Below, piece by piece: positions 39,427 through 48,495 of a stretch of DNA of 64,000 nt (positions are counted from its first letter, which is position 1; every line of letters begins with the position of its first letter). The stretch comes from Nocardia higoensis NBRC 100133. Lineage in GTDB: Bacteria > Actinomycetota > Actinomycetes > Mycobacteriales > Mycobacteriaceae. The DNA is taken from assembly GCF_000308595.1 (NCBI RefSeq), contig NZ_BAGA01000077.1, positions 62,001 to 126,000 on the forward strand, read 5' to 3'. The position numbers were made by a program, and so were the translations under genes. The notes below the pieces were generated by a model, which had not been told where the DNA came from, made no database searches, and was given only the letters and a program-made list of their open reading frames with translations.

Positions 39427-41022
39427 CTAGCTCGCCGACCGAATGAAGCGGGCCGCCTGCTCGCCGATGAAGACGCTCGGCGCGTGGGTGTGCCCGCGCA
39501 CCTGCAGCGGCATCACCGAGGCGTCGGCCACGCGCAGGTTCTCGACGCCACGCACCCGCAGGTCGGGGTCGACCACGCTGACCGGATCGCTGCCCATCCG
39601 GCAGGTGCCGATCGGGTGGTAAAGCGTGTGGGCGTAGTGGGTGAGGGTGTGCTCGAGGGTCGCTTCGAGGTCGGCGGGGGCGTTCGGCGGGTAGATCAGA
39701 TCGCCGAGAATCGCTTTCATCGCGGGCGTTTCGGCGATCGCGGCGCAGGTGCGCAGCCCGGCGAGGATGGCTGCCCGGTCGACGCCGCCGCTGTCGGACA
39801 GGTAGCGCGGATCGATGATCGGCTTGGCCAGCGGGTCGGACGAGGCAAGACTGATGCGGCCCCGGCTGCGAGGGCGCAGCAGCACCGTGGCCAGGATGTT
39901 GCCGTGCTCGGCGGGCTCGATCAGGCCCTCGTTGTAGAACGGCGCGGGGGCGTAGACCAGCTCCAGATCGGGCTGGTCGAGCTCGGGCCTGCTCTTCACG
40001 AATCCGTAGGCCTCACCGACATTGGAGGTGAGCATGCCGCGATGGCGCAGCAGGTAGTTCACCAGTTCCAGCGGCTTCTCGGCCGCGAAGAGCGTGTCCT
40101 CGCAGGAGTAGCCGATGCCGGCCACCAGGTGGTCCTGCAGATTCGCGCCGACCTCGGGAGCGTGATGCACGACCGGGATACCCTGGCGCGCCAGCTCGTC
40201 GGAGTCGCCGATGCCCGAGAGCATGAGCAGTTGCGGGCTGTTGATCGCGCCGCCGCACAGCACCACCTCGCGGCGGGCCAGCACCACGAAAGTGGCCGGG
40301 CCGCGGCGGTATTCGACGCCGATGGCCTTGGTTCCGTCGAAGAGGATCCTGGTGGCCTGCGACTCGCTGAGCACGGTCACATTGCGGCGGCGCATCGCGG
40401 GGCGGAGATATCCGTCGGCGGTGCTCCAGCGCCGGCCGTCACGTTGGGTGACCATGGTCCGGGTGAAGCCCTCGGGCTGCGGCCGATTCGGCGGCTCGAC
40501 GGTGAACCCGGCTTCCCGCACGGCGGTCAGAAAGGCCGCGGTCGACGTGCGGGGGCTGCGCTGGTGCTGGATGTGCAGCGGGCCGCCGGTGCCCTCATCG
40601 GGGTACTGGGCGTCCTGGACGTTCTCGATGCGCCGGAACTGCTCGACCGCGGCGGCGAAGCCCCACTGCTCGCCGGCCAGCAGCGCCCACTCGTCGTAAT
40701 CGGCGCGGAAGCCGCGCACCCACATCATCGCGTTCATCGACGAGGAGCCACCGAACATCCGCCCGCGCGGCCAGTAGATCCGGCGGTCACCGAGATTCGG
40801 CTGGGGCTCGGTCAGATAGTCCCAGTCCAGATCGGAGCGGAAGAGCTTGGAGAACCCGGCCGGAATGTGGACGAACTTGTTCTTGTCCGCGGGCCCGGCC
40901 TCGAGCGCGACCACCTCCACGCCGGGGTCCTCGCTGAGCCGATCGGCGACGACCGCGCCCGCGGATCCGGTCCCGACGACGACGTAGTCGGCGGTGATCT
41001 GTTCTGAGGCCACGTTTCCCAC
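39427..41022 (-). CDS. GMC-family oxidoreductase, choline-dehydrogenase-like
   Basis: This 531-residue FAD enzyme oxidises an alcohol. It shows the FAD motif DYVVVGTGSAGAVVADRL (12-29), the GMC signature PRGRMFGGSSSMNAMMWVRG, the second signature GGAINSPQLLMLSGIGD and a C-terminal HPIGTCRMG...DLRVRGVENLRVADASVMP with the catalytic His. It is closest in plan to choline dehydrogenase/alcohol dehydrogenase members. The GTG at 41022 is chosen; the gene lies 97 bp downstream of the ChoD-like gene on the same strand and could be read from its promoter. The substrate cannot be deduced. Confidence 0.9.
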   Translation of the reverse strand: MGNVASEQITADYVVVGTGSAGAVVADRLSEDPGVEVVALEAGPADKNKFVHIPAGFSKLFRSDLDWDYLTEPQPNLGDRRIYWPRGRMFGGSSSMNAMMWVRGFRADYDEWALLAGEQWGFAAAVEQFRRIENVQDAQYPDEGTGGPLHIQHQRSPRTSTAAFLTAVREAGFTVEPPNRPQPEGFTRTMVTQRDGRRWSTADGYLRPAMRRRNVTVLSESQATRILFDGTKAIGVEYRRGPATFVVLARREVVLCGGAINSPQLLMLSGIGDSDELARQGIPVVHHAPEVGANLQDHLVAGIGYSCEDTLFAAEKPLELVNYLLRHRGMLTSNVGEAYGFVKSRPELDQPDLELVYAPAPFYNEGLIEPAEHGNILATVLLRPRSRGRISLASSDPLAKPIIDPRYLSDSGGVDRAAILAGLRTCAAIAETPAMKAILGDLIYPPNAPADLEATLEHTLTHYAHTLYHPIGTCRMGSDPVSVVDPDLRVRGVENLRVADASVMPLQVRGHTHAPSVFIGEQAARFIRSAS

Positions 41023-41119
41023 TCCGATCTTCTGCTTGGGGCAAAGATACGAGCACCCGGGGTCGCCCCCGGCGGGTTTCGCCGCAGCGGGGGGCGTGGA
41101 ACCGGGCCGCGGTGAGTCC

Positions 41120-42850
41120 TCAGGCCAGCCTAGTGTCCTGCTCGGTGCGCTTCACCGGGAAAACAGGCAAAACCAGTGCGGCGGGCGCGCTTTCGGGCAC
41201 CACCGGATGGACCGGCGGGATGGGCGCGATCCGGCGGTACGGCTCGCCCTGCGCCGGGCGCTGATCCTGCTCGCCCTTGTTCGGCCAGTAGGCGGCGGCC
41301 CGTTCGGCCTGCGCGGTGATGGTCAGCGACGGGTTCACGCCCAGGTTGGCAGAGACCGCCGCACCGTCGACGATGCTCATCGTCGGGTAGCCGTAGACGC
41401 GGTGGTAGGGATCGATGACCCCGTGCTCGGCATCGGCGCCGATCGCGGCGCCGCCCAGGAAGTGCGCGGTGAGCGGGATGTTGAAGATCTCGCCCCAGGT
41501 GCCGCCCGCGATGCCGCCGATCTCCTCGGCGACCTTGCGCGTCACCTGGTTGCCGACCGGAATCCAGGTCGGGTTGGGTTCGCCGTGACCCTGTTTGGAG
41601 GTCAACCGGCGCCCGAACAGGCCGCGCTTGGTGTAGGTGGTGATGGAGTTGTCGAGGTTCTGCATCACCAGCGAGATGACGGTGCGCTCGCTCCAGTTCT
41701 TGGTGCTCAGGAAGCTCAGCGTGTCGAGCGGCTTGCGCAGCACCAGCAGCACGAACTTCAGCCAGCGCGGCAGCTTGCCGCCGCCGTCGACCATCAGGGT
41801 CTGCAGCAGGGCCATGAAGTTCGAGCCCTTGCCGTAACGCACCGGTTCGATGTGGGTGTCGGGCGTGGGGTGGATCGACGAGGTGATCGCGACGCCCTGG
41901 GTGAAATCCTGGCCCGGGTTCAGCTTCTTGGTCGCGGCGCCGACGATCGCCTCGGAATTGGTGCGGGTGAGCACGCCGAGCCGGTTCGAGAGCCCCGGCA
42001 GCACGCCCTTGTCGCGCATCTTGAACAGCAGTTGCTGGGTGCCCCTGGTGCCCGCGGCCATGACCACGTGGCGGGCGGTGTAGGCCTTCGGCTGCTTGCC
42101 GATGATCTTGCCCGTACGCTTGGTCTCGACGGTCCACGTGCCGTCCGGCAGCGGGAGCACCGCGGTGACCGTCGTCATCGGCACGACCTGCGCGCCTGCC
42201 TGCTCGGCGAGGTAGAGGTAGTTCTTGACCAGGGTGTTCTTGGCGCCGTATTTGCAGCCCACCATGCAGTCGCCGCACTCCACGCAGCCGGTGCGCTCCG
42301 GGCCGACGCCGCCGAAGTAGGGGTCCGGCGCCTTCTCGCCCGGTTCGCCGAAGAACACGCCGACCGGGGTCTGCACGAAGGTGTCGCCGCAACCCAGATC
42401 GTCGGCGACCTTCTTGAAGATCTCGTCGACCTGGGTCATGTGCGGGTTCTGCACCACGCCGAGCATCTTCTTCGCCTGCTCGTAGTACGGGCTGAGCTCC
42501 GCACGCCAGTCGGTGATGTCACGCCACTGTGCGTCGCGGAAGAACGGCTCCGGCGGCACGTAGAGGGTGTTGGCGTAGTTGAGCGAGCCGCCCCCGACGC
42601 CCGCGCCGCCGAGGATGAGGACATCACGCAGCAGGTGGATGCGCTGGATGCCGAAACAGCCGAGCGCGGGCGCCCAGAGGAACTTGCGGATGTCCCAGCT
42701 CGTCTTGGGCAGTTCGTCGTCGGCATAGCGCGCGCCCGCCTCGAGGACGCCGACCTTGTAGCCCTTCTCGACCAGGCGCAGCGCGGTGACGCTGCCACCG
42801 AATCCGGACCCGACGATGAGCACGTCGAAGTCGGTTTCACGCTGGGACAT
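41120..42850 (-). CDS. choD: ChoD-like GMC oxidoreductase (putative cholesterol oxidase)
   Basis: This 576-residue flavoprotein is close to M. tuberculosis ChoD (Rv3409c). Shared stretches include VLIVGSGFGGSVTALRLVEKGYKVGVLEAG, KTSWDIRKFLWAPALGCFGIQRIHLLRDVLIL, GAGVGGGSLNYANTLYVPPEPFF, the cysteine-rich TGCVECGDCMVGCKYGAKNTLVKNYL (about residues 190-215, ferredoxin-like cluster of cysteines), SSIHPTPDTHIEPVRYGKGSN and FNIPLTAHFLGGAAIG. A role in 3-beta-hydroxysterol oxidation is traditional for ChoD but disputed; the true substrate may differ. It is divergent to a MerR gene, and a TTGACA-N17-TAGCGT promoter overlaps two dyads in the gap. Confidence 0.92.
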   Translation of the reverse strand: MSQRETDFDVLIVGSGFGGSVTALRLVEKGYKVGVLEAGARYADDELPKTSWDIRKFLWAPALGCFGIQRIHLLRDVLILGGAGVGGGSLNYANTLYVPPEPFFRDAQWRDITDWRAELSPYYEQAKKMLGVVQNPHMTQVDEIFKKVADDLGCGDTFVQTPVGVFFGEPGEKAPDPYFGGVGPERTGCVECGDCMVGCKYGAKNTLVKNYLYLAEQAGAQVVPMTTVTAVLPLPDGTWTVETKRTGKIIGKQPKAYTARHVVMAAGTRGTQQLLFKMRDKGVLPGLSNRLGVLTRTNSEAIVGAATKKLNPGQDFTQGVAITSSIHPTPDTHIEPVRYGKGSNFMALLQTLMVDGGGKLPRWLKFVLLVLRKPLDTLSFLSTKNWSERTVISLVMQNLDNSITTYTKRGLFGRRLTSKQGHGEPNPTWIPVGNQVTRKVAEEIGGIAGGTWGEIFNIPLTAHFLGGAAIGADAEHGVIDPYHRVYGYPTMSIVDGAAVSANLGVNPSLTITAQAERAAAYWPNKGEQDQRPAQGEPYRRIAPIPPVHPVVPESAPAALVLPVFPVKRTEQDTRLA

Positions 42851-42880
42851 GGGCTCTCCTCGATCGGTCGGCAGTGACGC

Positions 42881-42914
42881 GCGTTACGCTAACGCCGACA
42901 GCTGCAACTGTCAA
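42881..42914 (-). promoter_or_regulatory. choD promoter with MerR-type dyads
   Basis: On the minus strand TTGACA (42914-42909) and TAGCGT (42891-42886) form a 17-bp-spaced promoter 36 bp before the choD start. GCGTTA-CGC-TAACGC (42881-42895) is a perfect 6-bp dyad and GACAG-CTGCAA-CTGTC (42897-42912) lies within the spacer. MerR-type regulators act at just such positions. Confidence 0.6.
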
Positions 42915-42935
42915 CGAAAGCCGGTCGCTGCCTCT

Positions 42936-43631
42936 ATGCTGTCGAGCGTGTCCCGCTACAGCCGCTCGCAGCTCGCCGACCTCAGCGGTGTTCCGGCGCG
43001 GACGATCCGCTATTACCACTCGCTCGGCGTACTGCCCAGGCCCGCTCGCGCGGGCAAGGAAGTCGTCTACGGTGACGAGCACCTGACCCGGCTGGGTGAG
43101 ATCGCCGATATGCAGGCGCGTGGCCTGCGGCTCGGGGCGATCCGTGAAGTGTTCGATGCCCAGAGTCAGCAGGGCGCTCCCGCCGACTGGCGTGCCGTGC
43201 TCGATCCCCGCTATCCCGGCGCGCGCGACCAGACGGTGGTGCTCGACGACGACCAGCTCACGGCCCTGCTCGGTGATCGGCGCGCCGAGATACTGGACGA
43301 ACTCGTCGCCGCCCAGTACATCGCCCCCTGTGAGGGGGGCTGGCGCATCCCCGATCAGCCCATGCTCAAGGGCGCGCTGATCCTCTACGACCTCGGCACC
43401 GATATCGCCCTGAGCGGCGCGCTGCGCAAACTGATCCGCGCCCGGCTCGCCGAACTGGCCGACGAGATCGTCGCGACCTTCCGCCACGCCCTGCCCGCCG
43501 GTTACGGCGGTGAGGGCATCGGCGCGGATCACCAGCGGTTCCGGGAACGCTTCCGCGCCGCCGCCTGCGAAGTCGCCGGCGCGACGCTGGCCGACGAGAT
43601 CGACCGCGCGGTGTGCGAATCGGAGAGCTGA
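42936..43631 (+). CDS. MerR-family regulator
   Basis: This 231-residue regulator has a MerR DNA-binding domain: YSRSQLADLSGVPARTIRYYHSLGVLPRPARAGKEVVYGDEHLTRLGEIADMQARGLRLGAIREVF (about 8-72), then an effector domain without the cysteine pairs of metal sensors. An organic ligand is therefore more likely than a metal. The ATG at 42936 is used; a GTG at 42948 is an alternative. It is divergent to choD, and the dyads in the 85-bp gap make choD and itself the likely targets. Confidence 0.88.
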   Translation: MLSSVSRYSRSQLADLSGVPARTIRYYHSLGVLPRPARAGKEVVYGDEHLTRLGEIADMQARGLRLGAIREVFDAQSQQGAPADWRAVLDPRYPGARDQTVVLDDDQLTALLGDRRAEILDELVAAQYIAPCEGGWRIPDQPMLKGALILYDLGTDIALSGALRKLIRARLAELADEIVATFRHALPAGYGGEGIGADHQRFRERFRAAACEVAGATLADEIDRAVCESES

Positions 43632-43698
43632 TCGCTCGGCGCCGAGACCGGGAGGGACACGGGCGCGGGTCCGATGCCGATGCCGATGCCGGGGCGGG

Positions 43699-44337
43699 TC
43701 AGTCCTCCCGTGGTCTCGGGCGCTCCGAGTCGAGCACCCGGTCGATGGTGTGGTCGAGCAGTTCGGCGGCTCGTTCGGGGGAGTAGAAGTCGCTGAGCAC
43801 CGCCTGCGACAGCCCGGCGATCACCACGGTGAGCAGTTCGGCGTCGCGATCGGCCGCGGCCGAGCCTTCGGGGCTGTCCGAGCCGGGGGCGAGGCCGCGA
43901 GCGCGGCGAATGTGTTCGGCCAGCGTCTGCTCCAGCAGCCGGGCAGGCGCGAGCGTTTCGCCGGGGAGCGTCGGGGAGCCGGTCAGGCGGGCGGCCTGGT
44001 AGGCGGCGAGGATCTGGGCCTCGTCGCGGCGTATGTCGTCGAGAGGCAGGAGTGCGCGCCCGATCATCTGCAATGCGAAACGGGGATCGGGCTCGGTGCC
44101 GAGGCTCTCGAACTGTCCGAGGAACCGCAACGCCATCGCGTCGATGACGGACTTCAGCGTCCCCAGCAGGAAATCCCTCTTCGTCCCGAAGTAGTACTGC
44201 ACCAGGCGCACCGAGATCCCGGCTTCGGCGGCGACGGCCTGGAAGGTCGCCGCGTCCAGGCCGCCGCGCACGATGACCCGGCGTGCCGCATCGGTGATCT
44301 GGCGTCGCCGTGCGTCGTGGTCGGCCAAGCGTGGCAC
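43699..44337 (-). CDS. TetR-family regulator
   Basis: This 212-residue protein has a TetR HTH (ARRRQITDAARRVIVRGGLDAATFQAVAAEAGISVRLVQYYFGTKRDFLLGTL, about residues 9-60). The GTG at 44337 follows AGAAGGGA and is preferred over the ATG at 44394, which lies next to the dyad 44378-44393. It is divergent to the AlkX-like gene and ends convergent to the MerR gene. Its own promoter is the likely main target. Confidence 0.87.
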   Translation of the reverse strand: MPRLADHDARRRQITDAARRVIVRGGLDAATFQAVAAEAGISVRLVQYYFGTKRDFLLGTLKSVIDAMALRFLGQFESLGTEPDPRFALQMIGRALLPLDDIRRDEAQILAAYQAARLTGSPTLPGETLAPARLLEQTLAEHIRRARGLAPGSDSPEGSAAADRDAELLTVVIAGLSQAVLSDFYSPERAAELLDHTIDRVLDSERPRPRED

Positions 44338-44377
44338 CGGCTGTCCCTTCTCTCGTCGCTGCGTGAACGAAGAGCGA

Positions 44378-44393
44378 TGGTACGCCGATACCA
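44378..44393. promoter_or_regulatory. Candidate TetR operator
   Basis: TGGTA-CGCCGA-TACCA is a 5-bp inverted repeat with a six-base centre, 41 bp upstream of the TetR GTG. Its place in the divergent gap suggests autoregulation, but the arms are short. Confidence 0.45.
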
Positions 44394-44515
44394 CTTAGTC
44401 GTTCGGCCTGCTGTGGCTGTCGATGCTCCGGAGTTCGTGGTCGTTTCGGCCGCCCTGGATCTGTCGGTCCGCACGGGTAGCGTGAGGGCGCTGTACGCCG
44501 GGGACAGGAGGAGCG

Positions 44516-45628
44516 GTGCGGGTCACGTGGGATCAGGTGTTCGCCTGGCGATTGCGTAGGCAGTTCGTGGCCGAACCCGTTGCGGGGGAGGGGGCCGCGG
44601 TGGCGGTGGCGGACCGGTTGTCGGGGGTGCAGGCGCAGGTGGCGTCGGCGGCGGAGACGGCGGTCGCGGTGCGGAGCACGCGGCCGGTGGCCGGGGCGGT
44701 CGAATCCGCGCTGGCGAGCGGGGCTCTGGTGAAGACCTGGGCGATGCGCGGCACCCTGCACGCGATGACTCCCGCCACCGCCGCGGCCGTGCTTCCGCTG
44801 ATCGCCTCGGCGCGGACGTGGGAGAAACCGTCCTGGCAGAAGACCTTCGGTGCGAGCCCGGAGACGGTGGCGGCGCTGGCCGAGGCGGTCGGGCGGATTC
44901 TCGCGGGCGCCGTGCTCACCCGAGCCGAACTCGTCGACGCGCTGCTGGCCGACTCCGGCTTCCACGATCTCGGAACCGAGCTGAAGTCCGGCTGGGGCGC
45001 GCTGCTCAAACCGCTGGCCTGGCAGGGGGTGCTCTGTCACGGCCCCGCCGAAGGCAACCGGGTGACGTTCACCAGCCCGCACGCGCTGATCCCCGGCTGG
45101 TCGGATCCGGTAGCGCCGGAGATCGCCGCACCTGTCGCGATCCGGGGCTACCTCGGCGCCTACGGTCCCGCCGGGCCGGAGGTCTTCGATGCCTGGCTGA
45201 CCCGTAACAGCCTGCGCAAGACCGTGGTGCGCTCGTGGTTCACCGCGCTCGGCGATGCGCTCACTCCGGTCGAGGTCGAGGGACGCGCCGCCTACCTGCT
45301 CACCGAGCACGCCGGCGAACTCGCCGCCGTCGAGCCGTCACGCGAGGTCCATCTCCTCGGACCGTTCGACCAGTACGTGCTCGGTCCCGGAACCGCCGAC
45401 ACCGAGCTGCTCCCGAAAGCCCATCGTGGCGGGGTCAGCCGCACGGCGGGCTGGATCGCCCCGCTGGTCGTGGACGCGGGGCGCATCACCGGCACCTGGG
45501 AATTCGATGGCGACGAGGTGATCGTGTCCATGTTCGGCGACGCGCCCTTGCCGAAGGGCTTCGACGACGCGCTCGAACGGCTGGCTCGTGCCACGGGCCG
45601 CGCCGATCTGCGGGTCGGGGCGCGATAG
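44516..45628 (+). CDS. Winged-helix protein of the AlkX/YcaQ-like family
   Basis: This 370-residue protein matches the winged-helix DNA-binding family PF06224 (HTH_42), whose founding members AlkX and YcaQ are DNA glycosylases. Signatures are LSGVQAQVASAAETAVAVRS (about 36-55), WAMRGTLHAM (about 75-84) and LLGPFDQYVLGP. Whether it is catalytic cannot be said; the QAQ in the second helix corresponds to the QxQ/QxD region of the family. AGGAGG precedes the GTG at 44516. A NUDIX hydrolase gene follows nine bases later, a pairing compatible with nucleotide repair. Confidence 0.85.
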   Translation: MRVTWDQVFAWRLRRQFVAEPVAGEGAAVAVADRLSGVQAQVASAAETAVAVRSTRPVAGAVESALASGALVKTWAMRGTLHAMTPATAAAVLPLIASARTWEKPSWQKTFGASPETVAALAEAVGRILAGAVLTRAELVDALLADSGFHDLGTELKSGWGALLKPLAWQGVLCHGPAEGNRVTFTSPHALIPGWSDPVAPEIAAPVAIRGYLGAYGPAGPEVFDAWLTRNSLRKTVVRSWFTALGDALTPVEVEGRAAYLLTEHAGELAAVEPSREVHLLGPFDQYVLGPGTADTELLPKAHRGGVSRTAGWIAPLVVDAGRITGTWEFDGDEVIVSMFGDAPLPKGFDDALERLARATGRADLRVGAR

Positions 45629-45637
45629 GCTGCGGCG

Positions 45638-46057
45638 ATGGCGGAGAGTCCGGTGACGGCGACATTGATCGACACGGTCGCGTGGGTGCACATCGAGCAC
45701 GGCAGGATCCTGTGCGGCCGCCCCCGCGGAAAGGACGTCTTCTTCATTCCCGGCGGCAAACGCGAAGGGGCCGAATCGGATCTGCAGACGCTGGTGCGCG
45801 AGATCCGCGAAGAACTGACGATCGAGCTGGTCCCCGAAACCGTCGCACCGGCCGGCTGCTACGAGGCATATGCGCACGGGCCGGAAAGCGGGCCGCTGGT
45901 TCGGATGGCCTGCTACACCGCCGAGTACCGCGGCACCCTCGCCGCCAGCAGCGAGATCGAGGAACTGACCTGGTTCGGTTACGCCGACCGGGAACTCGTT
46001 CCGCCGGTCGACCGATTGCTGTTCGACGATTTGCACGCGGCGGGGCAATTGCGCTGA
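45638..46057 (+). CDS. NUDIX hydrolase
   Basis: This 139-residue pyrophosphohydrolase has a complete NUDIX box, GGKREGAESDLQTLVREIREELTIEL (about 39-64), fitting GX5EX7REUXEEXGU except for L/T before the last hydrophobic. The rest is a compact beta-grasp domain ending at the usual length. It follows the AlkX-like gene by nine bases, and the two are probably co-transcribed. The nucleotide substrate is unknown; cleansing of damaged nucleotides is an inference from the partner. Confidence 0.9.
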   Translation: MAESPVTATLIDTVAWVHIEHGRILCGRPRGKDVFFIPGGKREGAESDLQTLVREIREELTIELVPETVAPAGCYEAYAHGPESGPLVRMACYTAEYRGTLAASSEIEELTWFGYADRELVPPVDRLLFDDLHAAGQLR

Positions 46058-46157
46058 GCCGGGCGCGGCATGGTCCGGGGAATCGACGGGCGCGCAACGA
46101 GGTTCTCCCCTCAGTCGACATCCGACAGCGCGGCAGAATCCGCGGAGAGGACCACAG

Positions 46158-47018
46158 ATGCAGTTCTCCGTCAGTTACAGCAGTGCCCATTTCGGCGCCG
46201 ATCCGGATCGGCTGGTGGCCTACGCGCGCCACGCCGAGCACTGCGGCTTCGAAGGTCTGTATCTACCCGAGCATCTGCTGCTGTTCCCTGGCGCGCAGTT
46301 ACACGGCAACCAAGTTCCACCGGACCTGTCGTTCCTCGATCCGCTCGACACGCTCGCCTACATCGCCTCGGCCACCGAACGTCTCCTGCTGGGCACCGGT
46401 GTGCTGCTGTTGCCGTATCGGCATCCGGTGGTGCTCGCCAAACAACTGGCGACCATCGACGTGCTGTCGAAGGGGCGCATGCGACTGCTGACCGTCGGAC
46501 TCGGAGCGTTACCGGAAGAGGCCGCCGCGACCGGCGTCGACTTCCGCGCACGCGGTCGCCGCGCCGACGAAGCGATCGATGTGCTGCGTCTGCTGTGGGC
46601 CGGCGGCGCCGAAGGCGTGAGTTTCCACGGCGAGTTCTTCTCGTTCGACAACCTCGTGCAGTTCCCCAAACCGTATCGGGCGACGACACTGCCCATTCAC
46701 GTCGGCGGTTCGAGCAATGCGGCCGCCCGTCGCGCCGGACTACGCGGTGACGGATATTTCGCGGGTGGTGCGTTGATGCCGTGGGATCGCGCCGCGCAAT
46801 GGGATCTGGTGCGGGCGACCGCGAAAGAAGCGGGGCGGGAACCGGAGGAACTGGAATACACCCGCTGGAGTGGCATCGATATGACCGACGAGCAGCTCGA
46901 TGCCTTCGCCTCGCAGGGGGTGACCCGTGTGGTGGTGAGCGCGACCGCCGAGGACCCCGCCGAACAACACGACCAACTGTCGGCATTCGCCGAACGATTC
47001 GGCCTGGGCCGATCGTGA
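46158..47018 (+). CDS. Luciferase-like F420/FMN-dependent oxidoreductase
   Basis: This 286-residue LLM protein shows CGFEGLYLPEHLLLF, GTGVLLLPYRHPVVLAKQLATIDVLSKGRMRLLTVGLG and PIHVGGSSNAAARRAGLRGDGYF, typical for F420-dependent TIM-barrel oxidoreductases of actinobacteria. AGAGG lies upstream of the ATG. It is 100 bp after the NUDIX gene and may form the end of that transcript. The substrate is unknown. Confidence 0.85.
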   Translation: MQFSVSYSSAHFGADPDRLVAYARHAEHCGFEGLYLPEHLLLFPGAQLHGNQVPPDLSFLDPLDTLAYIASATERLLLGTGVLLLPYRHPVVLAKQLATIDVLSKGRMRLLTVGLGALPEEAAATGVDFRARGRRADEAIDVLRLLWAGGAEGVSFHGEFFSFDNLVQFPKPYRATTLPIHVGGSSNAAARRAGLRGDGYFAGGALMPWDRAAQWDLVRATAKEAGREPEELEYTRWSGIDMTDEQLDAFASQGVTRVVVSATAEDPAEQHDQLSAFAERFGLGRS

Positions 47019-47064
47019 TCCCGGAATCGCGACCCTACTGATCGGGTGACGGGCTGGAGGTGAT

Positions 47065-47131
47065 CCGGCTTTCCGAGCCGGAAACAGGAGCGCCGACCGG
47101 CATCCGCACGAGAGGTGAAAGCGGATGCCGG
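47065..47131. terminator. Two stem-loops between convergent LLM and CvnD genes
   Basis: Stem 1 is CCGGCT-TTCCG-AGCCGG at 47065-47081. Stem 2 is CCGGCATCCGC with GCGGATGCCGG (11 bp perfect, 13-base loop) at 47097-47131. Together they separate two converging transcripts; the conservon transcript would meet stem 2 just after its last gene. Confidence 0.7.
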
Positions 47132-47139
47132 ATCGGCGA

Positions 47140-47748
47140 TCAGGTGGTGACCGGTGCGCGGCCCGCCAATTCGATGAGGTGTTGCACGAGGGTGAGCAGC
47201 ACGGTCTTGGCGGAATCGCGGCTGCGGGCATCGCACAGCAGGACCGGGGTGTGCGGATCGAGATCCAGCGCGTCGCGCACCTCGTCCACGGTGTAGCGCG
47301 GCGCGCCGTCGAAGCAGTTCACGCCGATGATGAACGGCAGCCCACGGCGCTCGAAGAAATCGACCGCGGCGAAGGAATTGCTGAGCCGACGGGTATCGGC
47401 GAGAACCACCGCGCCGAGCGCGCCACGGGACAACTCGTCCCAGAGGAACCAGAAGCGGTCCTGGCCGGGCGTGCCGAAGAGGTAGAGAACGAGATCGCGG
47501 TCGATGGTGATTCGACCGAAATCCAGGGCCACCGTGGTGGTTTCCTTGGACTCGACACCGGAGAGGTCGTCGACACCGGTGCTGACCTCGGTGATGAGTT
47601 CCTCGGTGCGTAGCGGCGTGATCTCGCTGATCGCCGAAACCATTGTGGTCTTGCCGACGCCGAAACCACCAGCGATGAGAATTTTGACCGACGCGGCCAA
47701 ACGCTGAGATCCGGAATCGACCCGTGGGTCAAAGTTTTCTGATGCCAT
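47140..47748 (-). CDS. cvnD: Conservon Ras/Arf-like GTPase, CvnD
   Basis: This 202-residue small GTPase has the P-loop AGGFGVGKTTMVSAI (about 26-40), a switch region with SKETTTVALDFGRITID, the DxxG-equivalent FGTPGQDRFWFLW and a VNCFD base-recognition motif in place of NKxD. In conservons CvnD acts with the CvnB and CvnC proteins at the membrane-bound kinase-like CvnA, giving a G-protein-coupled-like signalling complex. The start overlaps cvnC by 20 bases, and the gene ends the leftward cvn operon. Confidence 0.93.
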   Translation of the reverse strand: MASENFDPRVDSGSQRLAASVKILIAGGFGVGKTTMVSAISEITPLRTEELITEVSTGVDDLSGVESKETTTVALDFGRITIDRDLVLYLFGTPGQDRFWFLWDELSRGALGAVVLADTRRLSNSFAAVDFFERRGLPFIIGVNCFDGAPRYTVDEVRDALDLDPHTPVLLCDARSRDSAKTVLLTLVQHLIELAGRAPVTT

Positions 47749-48103
47749 CCAAAACCGCTCGCAATACATCGAGATCGCCGGGGCCGGTTTCCGATTGCAT
47801 CGGGGCCCGGAAGATCAGTTGTCCCTCGCCGATCAGGTCGCCGACGAGAATCTTCGTCACCGCAAGAGGAAGTTGCAAGTGTGCAGCTACCTCCGCGACA
47901 GATTGGGGCTGTGCGCAGAGCCGGACGATGATGCCGTATTCCGGCTCCGGCCTGCGCAGGGCCGGAGCCTTTCCGGTGGTGACGACCACCGTCAGCATGT
48001 CCAGATCATGGGCGGCGCCCATGGTGCGGCCGCGGATCAACGCGTAGGGACGGACCACCGGTCCGGCCGCGTCGTCGAAGAACGCCCCGCTCTCGCGTGT
48101 CAT
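47729..48103 (-). CDS. cvnC: Conservon DUF742 protein, CvnC
   Basis: This 124-residue protein is a DUF742 member: VVRPYALIRGRT near residues 16-27, YGIIVRLCAQPQSVAEVAAHLQLPLAVTKILVGDLIGEGQL forming a winged-helix-like domain. In conservons it bridges the roadblock protein and the GTPase. The ATG overlaps the CvnB stop (ATGA) and the gene overlaps cvnD by 20 bases. Confidence 0.93.
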   Translation of the reverse strand: MTRESGAFFDDAAGPVVRPYALIRGRTMGAAHDLDMLTVVVTTGKAPALRRPEPEYGIIVRLCAQPQSVAEVAAHLQLPLAVTKILVGDLIGEGQLIFRAPMQSETGPGDLDVLRAVLDGIRKL

Positions 48104-48495
48104 GACAATCTGGCGGGGGTGGACAGATAGTTGCCGACGCGCTGGACGGTCACGTTCATCTCGTAGGCCACCATGCCGAGGTTGGCGTTCTCCGCGGCCT
48201 GCAGCGCCAGGCAGGCGTTGTCACCCGCCGCGGTGACGAACAGAACCGCGCGGTCGAGTTCGATGACCGCCTGACGGACGCCGCCGCCGCCGAAACGGCT
48301 GCCCGCACTGCGGGAGAGTCCGTACAGCGTCGAGGACATCGCCGCGAAATGTTCGGCGTCCTCGCGGCTCATCTTGGTCGACCTGCCCAGCAGCAGTCCG
48401 TCGGTGGACAACACCACCGCGTAACGCACGCCGGCCAGTCGGTCCACCAAGTCGTCGAGCAGCCAGTCGAGGTCGCCGGATTTGGCAGTGCTCAC
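48100..48495 (-). CDS. cvnB: Conservon roadblock/LC7 protein, CvnB
   Basis: This 131-residue protein has the roadblock/LC7 fold: DLDWLLDDLVDRLAGVRYAVVLSTDGLLLGRSTKMSREDAEHFAAMSSTLYGLSRSAG at residues 8-65, then a VRQAVIELDRAVLFVTAAGDNACLAL block. Such proteins serve as GTPase-activating or scaffold partners of CvnD. It overlaps cvnA by four bases and cvnC by four bases. Confidence 0.94.
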   Translation of the reverse strand: MSTAKSGDLDWLLDDLVDRLAGVRYAVVLSTDGLLLGRSTKMSREDAEHFAAMSSTLYGLSRSAGSRFGGGGVRQAVIELDRAVLFVTAAGDNACLALQAAENANLGMVAYEMNVTVQRVGNYLSTPARLS

